Assembly (NCBI GenBank): GCA_949358305.1
Contig: OX442316.1
Span: forward strand, 9,486,001-9,550,000
Length of the DNA: 64,000 bases
Origin: Strigamia acuminata
Taxonomy: Eukaryota; Arthropoda; Chilopoda; Geophilomorpha; Linotaeniidae
Direction: 5' to 3'
Of this stretch, positions 54,401 through 64,000 are shown piece after piece. A program made the translations under genes and the position numbers. Under the pieces are notes generated by a model that was not told the DNA's origin, did no database searches, and saw only the letters and a program-made list of their open reading frames with translations. Position 1 is the first letter of the stretch. Each line of letters begins with the position of its first letter.

Positions 54401-57400
54401 AGTTGGTAGTTGGTCCTACAGTAAAAGGCGCTACCGCTGCGCGTAAATTGATATGTGATAGGCAAGACCAAGGCGCTATATCTCGCTATATGCAGCCGAG
54501 CATTGTTAGCCACCACTCACTATCGTCTTTTATGCGCGGTCAAGTGATTTTCACGGGTATCAGCAATAGAACTCAAACGAGGGACATGCTGTGAATTACC
54601 CAAATGGAAGAGTAATGTTGAAAAGGTGATTACACTTGGCTTCACACAGTGGCGCAAAAAGAACTCAGCTCGAGTAATGCTAATTTGTGTTAAACTAGCT
54701 TGCGTTTGCTGATGAAAAAGGATTTTACCACTACGCAGATTTCTACTGGTAATTTATTTAAATTAATGTTTTATTTATTGTTGGTTATTAATTTTATTTT
54801 TTTGTTTCTTTTGACAGCAATGGATGGGACCCACAAATTGCAAGTAATGATGTTTTTCACAGTTTGGCATTGAGTCTGAGAGGAAGTTGATCCTAAGATA
54901 AAAGGTGCTTCCGGGGAAGTTGATCCTAAGATAAAAGGTGCTTCCGGGGAAGTTGGTCCTAAGATAAAAGGCGCTTCCGAAGAAGTTGGTAGTTGGTCCT
55001 ACAGTAAAAGGCGCTACCGCTGCGCGTAAATTGATATGTGATAGGCAAGACCAAGGCGCTATATCTCGCTATATGCAGCCGAGCATTGTTAGCCACCACT
55101 CACTATCGTCTTTTATGCGCGGTCAAGTGATTTTCACGGGTATCAGCAATAGAACTCAAACGAGGGACATGCTGTGAATTACCCAAATGGAAGAGTAATG
55201 TTGAAAAGGTGATTACACTTGGCTTCACACAGTGGCGCAAAAAGAACTTGGCTCGAGTAATGCTAATTTGTGTTAAACTAGCTTGTGTTTGCTGATGAAA
55301 AAGGATTTTACCACTACGCAGATTTCTACAGGTAATTTATTTAAATTAATGTTTTATTTAGTGTTGGTTATTAATTTTATTTTTTTGTTTCTTTTGACAG
55401 CAATGGATGGATCCCACAAATTGCAAGTAATGATGTTTTTCACATTTTGGCATTGAGTCTGGGAGGAAGTTGGTCCTAAGATTAAAGGCGCTTCCGGGGA
55501 AGTAGGTCCTAAGGTGAAAGGCGCTTCCGGGGAAGTAGGTCCTAAGATAAAAGGTGCTTCCGGGGAAGTTGGTCCTAAGATAAAAGGCGCTTCCAAAGAA
55601 GTTGGTAGTTGGTCCTACAGTAAAAGGCGCTACTGCTTCTGCCAAACTAACACGTGTGGCGTGCACGGTCAAGTGATTTTCACGGGTATCAGCAATAGAA
55701 CTCAAACGAGGGACATGCTAAGAATTACCCAAATGGAAGAGTAATGTTGAAAAGGTGATTACACTTGGCTTCACACAGTGGCGCAAAAAGAACTCAGCTC
55801 GAGTAATGCTAATTTGTGTTAAACTAGCTTGCGTTTGCTGATGAAAAAGGATTTTACCACTACGCAGATTTCTACTGGTAATTTATTTAAATTAATGTTT
55901 TATTTATTGTTGGTTATTAATTTTATTTTTTTGTTTCTTTTGTCAGCAATGGATGGGACCCACAAATTGCAAGTAATGATGTTTTTCACAGTTTGGCATT
56001 GAGTCTGAGAGGAAGTTGATCCTAAGATAAAAGGTGCTTCCGGGGAAGTTGATCCTAAGATAAAAGGTGCTTCCGGGGAAGTTGGTCCTAAGATAAAAGG
56101 CGCTTCCGAAGAAGTTGGTAGTTGGTCCTACAGTAAAAGGCGCTACCGCTGCGCGTAAATTGATATGTGATAGGCAAGACCAAGGCGCTATACCTCGCTA
56201 TATGCAGCCGAGCATTGTTAGCCACCACTCACTATCGTCTTTTATGCGCGGTCAAGTGATTTTCACGGGTATCAGCAATTAAACTCAAACGAGGGACATG
56301 CTGTGAATTACCCAAATGGAAGAGTAATGTTGAAAAGGTGATTACACTTGGCTTCACACAGTGGCGCAAAAAGAACTCAGCTCGAGTAATGCTAATTTGT
56401 GTTAAACTAGCTTGCGTTTGCTGATGAAAAAGGATTTTACCACTACGCAGATTTCTACTGGTAATTTATTTAAATTAATGTTTTATTTATTGTTGGTTAT
56501 TAATTTTATTTTTTTGTTTCTTTTGACAGCAATGGATGGGACCCACAAATTGCAAGTAATGATGTTTTTCACAGTTTGGCATTGAGTCTGAGAGGAAGTT
56601 GATCCTAAGATAAAAGGTGCTTCCGGGGAAGTTGATCCTAAGATAAAAGGTGCTTCCGGGGAAGTTGGTCCTAAAATAAAAGGCGCTTCCAAAGAAGTTG
56701 GTAGTTGGTCCTACAGTAAAAGGCGCTACTGCTTCTGCCAAACTAACACGTGTGGCGTGCACGGTCAAGTGATTTTCACGGGTATCAGCAATAGAACTCA
56801 AACGAGGGACATGCTAAGAATTACCCAAATGGAAGAGTAATGTTGAAAAGGTGATTACACTTGGCTTCACACAGTGGCGCAAAAAGAACTCAGCTCGAGT
56901 AATGCTAATTTGTGTTAAACTAGCTTGCGTTTGCTGATGAAAAAGGATTTTATCACTACGCAGATTTCTACTGGTAATTTATTTAAATTAATGTTTTATT
57001 TATTGTTGGTTATTAATTTTATTTTTTTGTTTCTTTTGACAGCAATGGATGGGACCCACAAATTGCAAGTAATGATGTTTTTCACAGTTTGGCATTGAGT
57101 CTGAGAGGAAGTTGATCCTAAGATAAAAGGTGCTTCCGGGGAAGTTGATCCTAAGATAAAAGGTGCTTCCGGGGAAGTTGGTCCTAAGATAAAAGGCGCT
57201 TCCGAAGAAGTTGGTAGTTGGTCCTACAGTAAAAGGCGCTACCGCTGCGCGTAAATTGATATGTGATAGGCAAGACCAAGGCGCTATATCTCGCTATATG
57301 CAGCCGAGCATTGTTAGCCACCACTCACTATCGTCTTTTATGCGCGGTCAAGTGATTTTCACGGGTATCAGCAATAGAACTCAAACGAGGGACATGCTGT

Positions 57401-60110
57401 GAATTACCCAAATGGAAGAGTAATGTTGAAAAGGTGATTACACTTGGCTTCACACAGTGGCGCAAAAAGAACTCAGCTCGAGTAATGCTAATTTGTGTTA
57501 AACTAGCTTGCGTTTGCTGATGAAAAAGGATTTTACCACTACGCAGATTTCTACTGGTAATTTATTTAAATTAATGTTTTATTTATTGTTGGTTATTAAT
57601 TTTATTTTTTTGTTTCTTTTGACAGCAATGGATGGGACCCACAAATTGCAAGTAATGATGTTTTTCACAGTTTGGCATTGAGTCTGAGAGGAAGTTGATC
57701 CTAAGATAAAAGGTGCTTCCGGGGAAGTTGATCCTAAGATAAAAGGTGCTTCCGGGGAAGTTGGTCCTAAGATAAAAGGCGCTTCCGAAGAAGTTGGTAG
57801 TTGGTCCTACAGTAAAAGGCGCTACCGCTGCGCGTAAATTGATATGTGATAGGCAAGACCAAGGCGCTATATCTCGCTATATGCAGCCGAGCATTGTTAG
57901 CCACCACTCACTATCGTCTTTTATGCGCGGTCAAGTGATTTTCACGGGTATCAGCAATAGAACTCAAACGAGGGACATGCTGTGAATTACCCAAATGGAA
58001 GAGTAATGTTGAAAAGGTGATTACACTTGGCTTCACACAGTGGCGCAAAAAGAACTTGGCTCGAGTAATGCTAATTTGTGTTAAACTAGCTTGTGTTTGC
58101 TGATGAAAAAGGATTTTACCACTACGCAGATTTCTACAGGTAATTTATTTAAATTAATGTTTTATTTAGTGTTGGTTATTAATTTTATTTTTTTGTTTCT
58201 TTTGACAGCAATGGATGGATCCCACAAATTGCAAGTAATGATGTTTTTCACATTTTGGCATTGAGTCTGGGAGGAAGTTGGTCCTAAGATTAAAGGCGCT
58301 TCCGGGGAAGTAGGTCCTAAGGTGAAAGGCGCTTCCGGGGAAGTAGGTCCTAAGGTGAAAGGCGCTTCCGCTTGCGTGCACGGTCAAGTGATTTTCACGG
58401 GTCTCAGCAATAGAACTCAAACGAGGGACATGTGTGAATTACCCAAATGGAAGAGTAATGTTGAAAAGGTGATTACACTTGGCTTTGAACATTGGCGTAA
58501 AAAGCAATAGATGGATCCCGCAAATTGCAAGTAATGATGTTTTTCACATTTTGGCATTGAGTCTGGGAGGAAGTTGATCCTAAGATAAAAGGTGCTTCCG
58601 GGGAAGTTGATCCTAAGATAAAAGGTGCTTCCGGGGAAGTTGGTCCTAAGATAAAAGGCGCTTCCGAAGAAGTTGGTAGTTGGTCCTACAGTAAAAGGCG
58701 CTACCGCTGCGCGTAAATTGATATGTGATAGGCAAGACCAAGGCGCTATACCTCGCTATATGCAGCCGAGCATTGTTAGCCACCACTCACTATCGTCTTT
58801 TATGCGCGGTCAAGTGATTTTCACGGGTATCAGCAATTAAACTCAAACGAGGGACATGCTGTGAATTACCCAAATGGAAGAGTAATGTTGAAAAGGTGAT
58901 TACACTTGGCTTCACACATTGGCGCAAAAAGAACTCAGCTCAAGTAATGCTACTTTGTGTTAAACTAGCTTGCGTTTGTGCTTGAGCTGGTGATCAATAG
59001 ACTGGGAGGACGGTCCTGCCCAGAAGGACCTTCCGCCGGGTAAATGTGACCACACACATACAGGCATATTTGACTAAGTCAAGTAGTCCCAGGGGGGGGA
59101 CACGTCCCAGGAGGGGGACACGCCAACCGGCAAATGATTTTCAATGAATTTCAATGATTTTCACGAATTGGCATTTGACCAACACGAACTGGCAACTCGT
59201 GAATTTGGCTTTTGACCAATGGGCAAAGTGGTTCATAAAAAGGTGATTATCTTTGGTTTCGGAACCCGTCTTGGTCATTACGCTCAATTAAGGAAAAAGG
59301 AACAAGTAATGATGTTTTTTACATTTTGGCATTGATTCTGGGAGGAAGTTGGTCCTAAGATTAAAGGCGCTTCCGAAAAAGTTGGTAGTTGATCCTACGA
59401 TAAAAGGTGCTACAGCTTCTGCCAAACTTACACGTGTGGCGTGCACGGTCAAGTGATTTTCACGGGTAACAGCAATAGAACCCAAACGAGAGACATGCTG
59501 TGAATTACCCAAATGGAAGAGTAATGTTGAAAAGGTGATTACACTTGGCTTCACACATTGGCGCAAAAAGAACTCGGCTCGAGTAATGCTAATTTGTGTT
59601 AAACTAGCTTGCGTTTGCTGATGAAAAAGGATTTTACCACTACGCAGATTTCTACAGGTAATTTATTTAAATTAATGTTTTATTTATTGTTGGTTATTAA
59701 TTTTATTTTTTCTTGTTTCTTTCGGCAGCAATGGATGGATTCCGCAAATTGCAAGTAATGATGTTTTTCACCTTTTGGCATTGAGTCTGGGAGGAAGTTG
59801 GTCCTAAGATTAAAGGCGCTTCCAGGGAAGTTGGTCCTAAAGTAAAAGGCGCTTCCACTTGCCAAACTTACTCGTGTGGCGTGTACGGTCAAGTGATTTT
59901 CACGGGTATAGGCAATAGAACTCAAACGACGGACATGCTGTGAATTACCCAAATGTAAGAGTAACGTTGAAAAGATGATTACACTTGGCTTCACACATTG
60001 GCGCAAAAAGAACTCAGCTCGAGTAATGCTAATTTGTGTTAAACTAGCTTGCGTTTGTGTTTGAGCTAGTGGTCGATTAGGATTTCTGCAGGTAATTTAT
60101 TCAAATTAAT
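51400..60110. repeat. Higher-order satellite with 583-bp monomers
   Basis: Tandem monomers can be counted by the anchor GCAATGGATGG at 51551, 52067, 53651, 54234, 54817, 55400, 55946, 56529, 57042, 57625 and 58208. The common spacing is 583, with variants of 546 and 513. A segment of over 1.1 kb around 51.9-53.1 kb recurs at +6141 bp (58.0-59.2 kb), giving a higher-order repeat. Each monomer contains two to four 33-bp sub-repeats (AAGTTGGTCCTAAGATAAAA plus GGCGCTTCCGGGG) and a splice-like layout: CTACTG/GTAATT, a 90-bp AT-rich stretch, TTTGACAG, 26 bp, then GTAATG. The short frames of 60-115 codons on both strands come from this structure. Confidence 0.85.
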
Positions 60111-60162
60111 GTTTTATTGTTGATTATTAATTTTATTTTGTTCTTCTGGAATTTAGGGTCGT

Positions 60163-60363
60163 CAATGAAGCAGTGGATGTCGTCATCAATGAAGCAGTGG
60201 ATGTCGTCATCAATGAAGCAGTGGATGTCGTCATCAATGAAGCAGTGGATGTCGTCATCAATGAAGCAGTGGATGTCGTCATCAATGAAGCAGTGGATGT
60301 CGTCATCAATGAAGCAGTGGATGTCGTCATCAATGAAGCAGTGGATGTCGTCATCAATGAAGC
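60163..60363. repeat. 24-bp minisatellite (AATGAAGCAGTGGATGTCGTCATC)
   Basis: Just over eight perfect copies. Because 24 is divisible by three it is open in several frames on both strands (for example KQWMSSSM on the plus strand). An AG precedes it (GAATTTAG, 60156), so an exon cannot be excluded, but nothing supports a protein. Confidence 0.9.
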
Positions 60364-60507
60364 ATTTGATGTTTTTTATTTTATTTGTTTTATTTTACTT
60401 GTTTTGAGATTGTGTAAATTTCGTTTTAAAATTCTAGAGAAAATTGTACCACAGTTTGCAAAAAGAGATGTAAAACAAAAGGATGATAAGAAGAAAAATA
60501 ACAAAAT

Positions 60508-60595
60508 AAGAACAAGAAAAGTAACAAAATAAGAACAAGAAAAGTAACAAAATAAGAACAAGAAAAGTAACAAAATAAGAACAAGAAAAATGAAT
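60508..60595. repeat. 23-bp A-rich minisatellite (AAAATAAGAACAAGAAAAGTAAC)
   Basis: About four tandem units in an A-rich tract that continues degenerately to about 60640. The minus-strand frames here are low complexity. Confidence 0.8.
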
Positions 60596-60639
60596 AACAA
60601 AATAAAAGCAACAAAAAAGAATAACATTAAAATAAAATA

Positions 60640-61540
60640 AAAGGTGGAGTTCTGCAATGGGTGATTTTAGATTAAAGCTAAATTTGGTCAAACCATAGAC
60701 AAAAATGGATATTCGATTTAAAAATTGATGGTTAATTAAATGTTTTTGAATAAATTGCTGTCATAGAAGTGAAATAAATATATTTGAATCGGGATCATTG
60801 AATCACGAACACAATGTTCGTTGTTGAAAATGTTCACAAAACCGAAGGAAAAGAGCAGGGAAGAAGCAAAGAATATTTTAAAAAGAAGATGGAAATGCTT
60901 AAAAAGCTGAATAAAATATAAACATAACGAGTTTATTTTTATTTTGCTTTTATTAATTTTAAACAAAAAATATTTCAATGATAATTGAAGAATACACAAA
61001 CAATTTGTACAAATATTCCGCAACACACAAGCTGGCGAAACCAAAAATCGAGAGAATAGAGCAAAAATTTAATTTACAAAAAAATTGAATACAGTTAAAA
61101 TAAAATCTCAAATGAGTTACTCCAAATGTTCAAACATCGTTCTAAAAATTGTCCTTAATCTCTCGGCGAGTAAAAACGAAGACATTGTTTTACGTAAATC
61201 GCCTGTGTTTGATGATAAGCAATTTATGGGCGGTATTCAATACGGTATTATTTCGCTCAGTCGTCTCTAGATGACAGGAGCGACCAGAGACAGTTTGCGG
61301 TTGGAAAACCGTGGCGCCATCTATGTTTTCAAGTTGCTATTAATTAGGAGTTGAAATTCCTCTGACTTGTGAGGTTGTGAGTGGTGATTATGCTTAGGAA
61401 AAAACCCGATTTATCGCCCATGAAAGCAATGCAATACGGTATTGTTATATTAATGCTCGGTTTCAACAGGTTTGGCACACCTGCTATAAATTGAATATAT
61501 TTTTTGGATTTATTGTACAGATTGAAGCCAGTTTGGATCA
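60640..61540. other. Intergenic, AT-rich
   Basis: Several short frames, none with recognisable content. CAATACGGTATT occurs at about 61239 and 61431 bracketing about 190 bp, but no complementary ends were found. Confidence 0.35.
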
Positions 61541-62330
61541 TGAGCGATAAATTTGGATACGTTTATTCGATTTACACAGTTAAGTTTCAACAAGTTATTG
61601 CAGTTTCGTCAGTTTGTGTTTATGTCTGGGTGATAAATTCGGATGCGTTCTCACATCGACAGAGCAGTTTCAGCTTGAATTTCAGTGAGAATTTTAGCTA
61701 GATATTCAGTGCAATTTCAGCTTGTATTTGTGCGTGGGCGATAAATTCAGATGGCTTTTTTAGACATTCAGTGCAATTTCAGCTTTTATTTCTGCGTGGG
61801 CGATAAATTCGGATGACTTTTTTAGGTATTCAGTCCAGTTTCAGCTTGTATTTCTGAGTTACCTTAGGTTAGGTTAGGGTTAGGTTAGTGTTAGGTTAGT
61901 GTTAGGTTAGGGTTAGGTTAGTGTTAGGTTAGTGTTAGGTTAGTGTTAGGTTAGTGTTAGGTTAGTGTTAGGTTAGTGTTAGGTTAAGGTTAGGTTAGGG
62001 TTAGGTTAAGGTTTAGGTTGGGGTAGGGTTAGGTTTGAGTTTTTGAGGTATTCCGTCCAGTTTCAGCTTGTATTTGTGCAATTCGAATGAGTTTTTTAGA
62101 TATTCAGTGCAGTTTCAGCTTGTATTTGTGCCTGAGCGATAAATTCGGATGCGTTATCACATCTTCAGTGAAGTTTCAGCTTGTATTTGTGTGTGGGCGA
62201 TTAATTCGGATGAGTTTTTTAGGTATTCAGTGCATTTTCAGCTTGTGTTTGGGCGTGAGCGATAAATTCGGATGCGTTTTTTGGTTTTGCTGAATAGTTT
62301 CAGCAAGTTTTGCACGGTGGGCGATAACTT
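61540..62330. repeat. Degenerate short satellite around the telomere-like array
   Basis: A sequence of roughly 75-90 bp (TATTCAGTGCAGTTTCAGCTTG, then GCGATAAATTCGGATG) recurs at least eight times on both sides of 61862-62036 with indels. The telomere-like array appears to have expanded inside one unit. Confidence 0.7.
61862..62036. repeat. Telomere-like TTAGG/TTAGTG array
   Basis: About fifteen repeats of the 11-bp unit GTTAGGTTAGT with GTTAGGTTAGG variants. TTAGG is the ancestral insect telomere repeat. Here it alternates with TTAGTG and lies inside unique and satellite DNA, so it is interstitial. Confidence 0.8.
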
Positions 62331-62590
62331 CATATGTGTATTATAATACTCCGTCCAAAGGGCGAGTAATTTTATTTGTAACTCTCATTCCGTTAAACCA
62401 AGTAACTACTTTCTACTCTTATTCGTGTTGTTTCAACAGTTCATGATTCTGTTGGAGTCTCGGATAACTTAATTGGTAGAGCACCTCCGGCCCAGGACTC
62501 ATCGTTAGCACTTGGTAGGCGGGGCAGCCTCCCATGAATTCTCTAGACAAATTACGATGTACTTGTAGAAGATTTCTCATTCACACTTAC

Positions 62591-62797
62591 TGCTGGAAGT
62601 GCTGCGAACACTTCAGTGAGTTGATTACAAAGAGCAGGAAATTCGTCATATTTTGCAGTAATTTTTGTACCGTTTTGATAAGTCAGAGTAAAATACTGTA
62701 CATCATTAGGGAAACGTTGCCTCTCCGAAACAGGTAAGGCCTTAATAGAGCCTATCGATAGCACCTCCACAAAACCGAGTATCATTTCTAACTTCAT
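62591..62797 (-). pseudogene. Small secreted protein, member H (first exon only)
   Basis: The exon (69 codons, MKLEMILGFVEVLSIGSIKA then QYFTLTYQNGTKITAKYDEF, ALPA at the donor) is intact and very close to member F. No second exon follows within the duplicated segment or the unrelated sequence beyond 62427. Without it the conserved C-terminal half (YEELFAEAG...) is lost. It is a truncated gene unless it has acquired a new exon. Confidence 0.75.
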
Positions 62798-63245
62798 TGT
62801 AATATAATTTCAAGAGCTGGAATGAAAGCAAAGACAATTTAATTTGTGGCCGATTAGTGGGGACTTCTGTATATCTTTACCTGGATTGTTATTGCTGATT
62901 GTTTCAATTGTGTGTTGGCACTTGATGCTAACTGCTGTCTGTACACCTTATCATTATTTCTATTTATGCTCCTCTCACGTATTACTTTAGTATAATTATT
63001 CCAATTCATGGCTGTGAATACTTGTCTGATTGGTATGAACTCAACTGGAAGTGTATAATCATTTAGCTAACACACGTTCCTTTACACCCAGAAGTTCAAA
63101 CTCAGCAACCATAAGAATTATGTTATTTACTAAGAAATGAGTGTTTTTTCTTTAGGGTTGTAATTTTAGTCTAAACTCACAACCGGTATAATTGAAACTT
63201 TTACATATATAGTTTTATTTATCATTTAGTAGAAAGAAAAATTAG

Positions 63246-63660
63246 TCAATTGCGATCATTAATTTTTAAATCCATCCCAGCTGCTGCGAACCATTTTTCG
63301 TATACTTCTGCCATGCCATGAGACATCATTAACTTAATCTTATTCTTATCTGCACCTTCTACAATTAATTTTGCAATTTCTTTGTCCACTTTGCCGTATC
63401 CAGCGTCAATAATTTCTTCATACTAAAAAAGAAATGTTTCTAAAGGTATTTTTTATTAATTACAGAATGCATACGTGTGGGACTGATTCTAATTCGGGAT
63501 ATAATTTTTTTAGAACTTGATTAAATTCAGCCATATTTCCAGTAATTTCGTCTCCAGCTTTTGTTTTCAAGGTGAAATAGTTCTTTTCCTTGTTGGATGT
63601 TACCACAGCACCAATTGCCAGTTGAATGAGGGCGACACAGATTATTGCTTGGAACTTCAT
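63246..63660 (-). CDS. Small secreted protein, family member I
   Basis: Exons 63660-63475 (62 codons) and 63422-63246 (58 codons plus stop), 120 residues. Signal peptide MKFQAIICVALIQLAIGA, then NYFTLKTKAGDEITGNMAEF, ESVPH at the donor, YEEIIDAGYGKVDKE and YEKWFAAAGMDLKINDRN. Six extra codons after the signal peptide (VVTSNKEK region) compared with G. A one-base deletion after AATGATCGC (CGCAATTGA against CGCAAATTGACT) ends it seven codons earlier than G, so the tail is lost. Probably functional. Confidence 0.75.
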
Positions 63661-64000
63661 TTTAAGCTGTAATGAAATAAATAATAATAAATTCCAAGAA
63701 AGATGTTTAAATTATATTATTCTGTCAGGTTAGGTAGACACACGGGGGGTGTTATCTGAATTTTAATCTCAGTGACTACTGAAATGTCACGCCATTACAA
63801 TATGTACAAAGGTTAAACGAACAAACAAACATGATAATTATTAAATGTCACATACTTACTAAAATAATTTCTTCACTAGATAGCAGCGCTCTAAACTATT
63901 TGGCTTGCTCTAATTAACAGACTGATTATATTTATTAGGAATTTATAATTTAACTGTTATCTTCTTTCACATTTATCAATGATATTTGATGGCGCATTTT

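Larger units (their letters stand above)
62427..64000. repeat. Segmental duplicate of 36773-38310 (genes F and G)
   Basis: From GTTTCAACAGTTCATGATTCTG the sequence follows the F-G block at an offset of about 25.64 kb to the window end. It includes a shortened tRNA-like stretch (62454-62500), exon 1 of F, its promoter and the whole of G. The left breakpoint falls inside the intron of F, so exon 2 was not copied. Confidence 0.85.

Noticed and set aside
51653-57985. Repeated 63-codon protein MVVGPTVKGATAARK as a gene family
   Set aside because: Each copy is a segment of the satellite monomer, has no conserved context of a gene, and variants with stops occur in neighbouring monomers.
60376-61044. 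Minus-strand hydrophobic frames of 62-102 codons
   Set aside because: Low-complexity translation of A-rich repeats and AT-rich DNA without splice or promoter support.
1-64000. CRISPR arrays, prokaryotic operons or viral genomes
   Set aside because: No spaced repeats with unique spacers, no ribosome-binding-site-led operons and no viral replication genes; intron content shows a eukaryotic nuclear sequence.

Overview
The window is AT-rich animal nuclear DNA, almost certainly from an insect. The evidence is a tandem array of insect gustatory receptors (C-terminal TYhhhhhQ motif), very short introns (about 45-90 bp), TTAGG-like repeats, a copia retrotransposon and many short inverted-repeat transposons. 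A beetle would fit the gustatory receptor expansion, but that is inference. ORFs give only part of the picture because most genes are split. The exon models here were built by reading splice sites and reading frame by hand.

Layout. (1) 1-1761: 5' part of a copia element on the minus strand (LTR, primer site, gag, start of protease), cut by the window edge. (2) About 1950-17370: seven gustatory receptor (Gr) genes on the plus strand. Four look intact, one has a nonsense codon, one has lost its last exon and one has lost its N-terminus. MITEs have landed in one spacer and one intron, and because the units are paralogous the empty sites can be read next to the filled ones. (3) 17744-30460: single-copy genes: acid sphingomyelinase (10 exons, minus), tRNA-Ala(AGC), mitochondrial enoyl-CoA hydratase (7 exons), a single-exon somatomedin-B/secretin-like GPCR, a BTB protein with a PQQL repeat, an unrecognised membrane protein, then a stray duplicated piece of the sphingomyelinase gene. 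(4) 30804-38009: seven small, cysteine-poor secreted proteins of one unrecognised family on the minus strand, built by duplication of a three-gene block. Two further members lie at 62591-63660 in a second copy of the F-G block. (5) 38808-40797: a BTB/BACK-type gene. (6) About 41400-62400: a repeat territory. It holds promoter-plus-exon cassettes, two larger TIR elements that share one palindromic minisatellite, a 1-kb hairpin transposon carrying two inward-facing tRNA-Ser-like promoters, several minisatellites, an 8.7-kb higher-order satellite whose 583-bp monomers keep splice-like signals, and a telomere-like array.

How the parts relate: the Gr array and the secreted family are both rapidly duplicating lineages of the kind used at the environment interface (taste; secretion). 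The repeat territory lies between the two copies of the secreted F-G block. The central genes are conserved housekeeping or receptor genes with no visible functional link to their neighbours.
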